In this document: positions 61,330 to 64,000 of the stretch, piece after piece | Layout: each line of letters begins with the position of its first letter | Numbering within the stretch: position 1 is the stretch's first letter | Assembly: GCA_023634235.1 (NCBI GenBank) | Contig: JAMKCF010000003.1 | Location: 6,104,958-6,168,957, forward strand | Length of the DNA stretch: 64,000 bases | Direction: 5' to 3' | From: Pisaster brevispinus | Taxonomy: Eukaryota; Echinodermata; Asteroidea; Forcipulatida; Asteriidae | The notes under the pieces: generated by a model | Seen by the model: the letters and a program-made list of their open reading frames with translations, nothing else | Told to the model about the DNA's origin: nothing | The model's database searches: none | Position numbers and translations under genes: made by a program

Positions 61330-61863
61330 CTCAGTACGCTGATCGATAGCCTCATGAAACCACCGGTGATGGCATACCCAGATTTCAACCAAACTTTCTT
61401 CCCCACCACCGATGCATCACAGGATGGTCTCGGAGCAGTACTTTACCAAAAGCAGGAAGGAAAGTCTCGAGTCATTGCGTTTGGATCCAGAACACTATCA
61501 TCAGCAGAGAGGAAGTACCACCTACACTCGGGTAAACTGGAGTTTCTTGCTCTGAAATGGGCGATAACTGACAAGTTCTGGGACTACCTCTTCTATGCCC
61601 TTTCCTTCATAGTTTATACAGACACCAACGCCATTACATATATACTCTCCACAGCAAGGTTGAATACGACAGGTCATCGCTGGTCAGCTGAATTAGCAGA
61701 TTTTCGGTTTACCATCAAGTATCGCCCAGGGAAATCCAATCAAGATGCTGATGCCCTGTCCCGAATGCCAATGGCCATAGATGAGTATATTCCCACCTGC
61801 ACAATAGAAATAACCCCATACTGCTATTCAGGCAACAGCACAATGTATCGAGGTCATGCGTAG
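61330..61863 (+). pseudogene. RNase H domain of the Ty3/gypsy pol
   Basis: This is the longest intact piece (ATG at 61,354 is internal, not a start). Visible features are LIDSLMKPPVMAYPDF before it, TTDASQDGLGAVLYQ with the first catalytic Asp, LEFLALKWAI with the Glu, YTDTNAITYI with the second Asp, and the ending RPGKSNQDADALSR with the final Asp. All four acidic positions remain. Stop at 61,861. Confidence 0.92.
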
Positions 61864-62434
61864 CAGTCAAGTGTCTTGGAGGGTGCCATAAGCGTGGAGG
61901 ATGACCAGCCACGCGAACCGAAAGCCAGGTCTTCCTCAATATCCAGACAAACTCTTGCCACAGCACAAAGAGATGATCCAACCATGAGTCAAGTCAAGAG
62001 CACAAACAGAAGACCATCCAAACACGAACGGCATGCAGCATCACCAGAAATGAGAGCACTGATGATGGAATGGGACCACTTGCACCAAGGTGCAGAGGGT
62101 ATATAGCACAGAAGGACTCTTTCTCGAAATCAGGTGGTTCTCCCTCTGAAGTTCAGGCCACTGGTATACAAGGAACTTCATGACGAAATGGGGCATCTCG
62201 GCTCAGAACGAGTGGTGAACCTTGCAAGAGTAGGTTTTTCTGGCCTCACATGGCACGAGACATCATCCATTTTGTCACACAAGAATGTAGCTGTCTGAAG
62301 CAAAAACTTCAAAACAAAACACCAAGAGCCCCACTTTCTAGCATCATAACTACTGAACCTTTTCAACTGGTGTCGATAGATTTCCTTCATCTCGCAAGAA
62401 GTGCAAAGGAGTATACGAATACATCCTAGTAATA
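61864..62434 (+). pseudogene. Linker and integrase zinc-binding (HHCC) region, frameshifted
   Basis: The linker frame (61,876-62,106) contains DDPTMSQVKS and SPEMRALMMEWDHL, then stops. The next part reads KELHDEMGHLG, giving the two His, then shifts frame before FFWPHMARDIIHF and CSCLKQK, giving the two Cys. SIDFLHL, with the first integrase Asp, follows before another frameshift near 62,410. Confidence 0.85.
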
Positions 62435-63082
62435 ATGGACCACTTCACAAGGTTTGCCCAGTGCTACCCAACCACCAAGTCTGGCAAAACTGTCGATGAA
62501 AAGATTTGTAATGACTTTGTACTCCGGTTTGGGTTCTCTCGAAAGATTCACCACGATCTAGGCAAGGAATTTGAAAACAACCTCTTTCGTCAGCTCGAGA
62601 AATACAGCGGAGTGGGACATTCAAGAACAACACTCTACCATCCACAGGGGAACGGACAGGTGGAGCGATTCAATCCGACTCTCCTTCAGATGCTGCGAAC
62701 ACTCACAGATGAGCAAAAAGCGAGATGGAAAGACTCCCTCAACAAGGTAGTGTTTGCATATAATAGCACCAAACAGGAGACAACTGGATACTCACCCTTC
62801 TATCTTCTGTTTGGAAGAGCACCCAGCCTTCCGATTGATCTGCTATTTGGCTTGACGAAAGGCTCACAGGTACATGGCTCAGATGCTAGTCCCAAGAAAT
62901 ATGCTGATCAATGGCAGAAGCTACAGGAGGCCTATGACATTGTTAGAGTGAGGACAGAGAATGCCGAAGCACGTGCCAGAGATCATTATGACCGGAAAAC
63001 AAGGTCCACTTGTCTAAATGCAGGTGACCGTGTTCTTGTCAGACGTTTAGCACTTCCTGGAGGGCCAAGTAAGCTTGAATAA
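62435..63082 (+). pseudogene. Integrase core and start of its C-terminal region
   Basis: Open frame of 215 codons; the ATG is internal (MDHFTRFAQ). HHDLGKEFEN carries the second catalytic Asp, and YHPQGNGQVERFN the Glu, with spacing as in D,D-35-E integrases. FAYNSTKQETTGYSPFYLLFGR follows as usual in the family. It ends at a stop after RRLALPGGPSKLE. Confidence 0.93.
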
Positions 63083-63430
63083 TACTGGTAGAAAAGGTTC
63101 ATGTGGTTATTCAGCAGAAAGGCGATATGCCAGTTTATGATGTAAGGCCAGAAGACAACTCGGGTAGAGTTCGAACTCTTCATCGCAACCATCTCCTTCC
63201 ATGCGAGTTTCTTGCAAAAGATGAACCGGAAGTACCCAGTCCCCAAACACCACACTGCAGAGTGACACGATCCAAACGCAGGTCTCTCTGTCCACATGAA
63301 CACAGCAACGACACTTCAGCCAATGAGGATGTTACTTCTAGTATTCTTGAAGCAAAGAATAAACCCGTGTCATTAGACTCATCTTCCAATCTCTGGCCGG
63401 GAGTGGAACCTTTCTGTCCAGATCCTTAGA
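63083..63430 (+). pseudogene. Integrase C-terminal region (GPY/F-like), after in-frame stops
   Basis: After two stops near 63,082-63,092 the same frame resumes as HVVIQQKGDMPVYDVRPE and RTLHRNHLLPCEF, the usual end of gypsy integrases. It continues in a polar S/T-rich tail. Confidence 0.82.
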
Positions 63431-63650
63431 TGGATGATACGACCCCAGATGATCCGGATAATGATGAGCCTCACAGTGAGCCTACCCCTGCCACCGAAGC
63501 TGTAGAGGCGGATACATGCACCAGGGATAATACGGAGAAAGTTGAGGATGTGGTGTTAGACCCAGTTGAGGAGCCAGACGAATAACCATGTCGAACTCGG
63601 AGACCCCAGCCCGATTCATGAATGATGTTCTTGGTGAGCCAATTGTACAC
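63431..63650 (+). pseudogene. Acidic tail of pol and probable 3' end of the remnant
   Basis: DDTTPDDPDNDEPHSEP and EDVVLDPVEEPDE, followed after a stop by RTRRPQPDS-like residues, resemble the terminal tail of Ty3/gypsy pol. No polypurine tract or LTR is identified after it. Confidence 0.5.
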
Positions 63651-63666
63651 AACATCCAGGTGACCC

Positions 63667-64000
63667 CTACAGATTTTTTTCCTTCCGATTTACCATTCCA
63701 AGGACCATGCATGAGTTCTCCTTCGATGTCTCTGTCAACTGGCTGGGAGGTTTGGAGGGGGCTGGTTCCTCAGTCTCTGACAGGGGAGGGTCATCCACGT
63801 TACTTGACACTGGGGAGTCTCTCTTACCGATGGCCTCTAGCACTGCTTGCAACATGGACAGGCCTCCATCTGGAAGAACTTCAACCTCATCCCGGTCAAG
63901 ATGACGCTTAATTAACTTCACCATCCAAAGTCCGGACAGCTCATCTGTGACCTCGTCGACCCCAAGATCTTCTGCAATTACTAGCAGCATGCACCTTTTG
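63667..64000 (-). CDS. Unknown minus-strand ORF, open at the window edge
   Basis: The frame runs from beyond the right edge (open through 63,999) to a stop at 63,667, at least 110 codons. It begins in view with KRCMLLVIAEDLGVDEVT and LIKRHLDRDEVE, then PPLSETEEPAPSKPP and a short tail. The first part alternates hydrophobic and charged residues like a small helical (SAP-like) N-terminal domain as found in some retroelement Gag proteins; the rest is low-complexity. This is a guess from pattern. It opposes the pol remnant. Confidence 0.4.
   Translation of the reverse strand, partial: KRCMLLVIAEDLGVDEVTDELSGLWMVKLIKRHLDRDEVEVLPDGGLSMLQAVLEAIGKRDSPVSSNVDDPPLSETEEPAPSKPPSQLTETSKENSCMVLGMVNRKEKNL

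Larger units (their letters stand above)
60842..63650 (+). mobile_element. Ty3/gypsy-type retrotransposon pol remnant
   Basis: The order RT remnant, RNase H, zinc-binding HHCC, DDE integrase core, integrase C-terminal region and acidic tail is that of Ty3/gypsy (Metaviridae-like) pol. Gag and protease, the primer-binding site and LTRs are not recognisable. At least three frameshifts and several stops break the frame, and the RT catalytic core is deleted. An old, inactive copy. Confidence 0.92.

Overview
The window is nuclear DNA from an animal. Genes are split by GT-AG introns, gene density is very low, and most of the sequence is SINEs, MITEs, LINE remnants, minisatellites and microsatellites. 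There are no operons, ribosome binding sites or CRISPR arrays. The mix of tRNA-derived SINEs, TTAA-flanked MITEs and frequent short tacatgta-type strings fits an echinoderm, most likely a sea star. That assignment is from recognition only and was not checked against a database.

Region 1-8,654 holds no exon that I can recognise, only repeats: a 492-bp MITE, a CR1/jockey-like LINE 3' end, a TTAA MITE, two strong hairpins and a tRNA-derived SINE. Region 8,655-33,820 carries the 3' part of one gene on the + strand, nucleoredoxin (NXN). Seven coding exons give 318 codons plus a stop, and all phases are consistent. The central thioredoxin domain has a CPPC redox site. About 120-130 N-terminal residues, including the start codon, must lie upstream of the window. 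A 3' UTR of about 2.1 kb ends near an AATAAA at 35,908. Five of the six introns each contain a different minisatellite (22, 33, 12, 24 and 17 bp units), and one SINE ends about 13 bp before an exon.

Region 36,000-44,860 has no gene that I can support: MITEs, SINEs and an antisense LINE fragment.

Region 44,863-60,843 is the most unusual part: one giant imperfect palindrome with two arms of about 7.8-8 kb and a spacer of roughly 0.2-0.3 kb. Each arm carries, from outside in, AT-rich sequence, a small ORF facing outward (ORF-A), more AT-rich sequence, a small ORF facing the centre (ORF-B), 80-92-bp repeats, a GC-rich block with a perfect 22-bp palindrome, and a tandem array of tRNA-like units. 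The units have 142-bp and about 254-bp periods. The roughly 30 tRNA-like cores keep polymerase III A and B boxes, and those of the long units read CTG at the anticodon position of a tRNA-Gln-like fold. Copy numbers differ between the arms. The architecture resembles foldback (TU/FB-type) elements but is far larger.

Region 60,842-63,650 is a decayed Ty3/gypsy-type pol on the + strand (RT remnant, RNase H, integrase), broken by stops, frameshifts and loss of the RT catalytic core. It starts exactly where the palindrome ends. A minus-strand open frame of unknown function runs off the right edge (63,667 to beyond 64,000).
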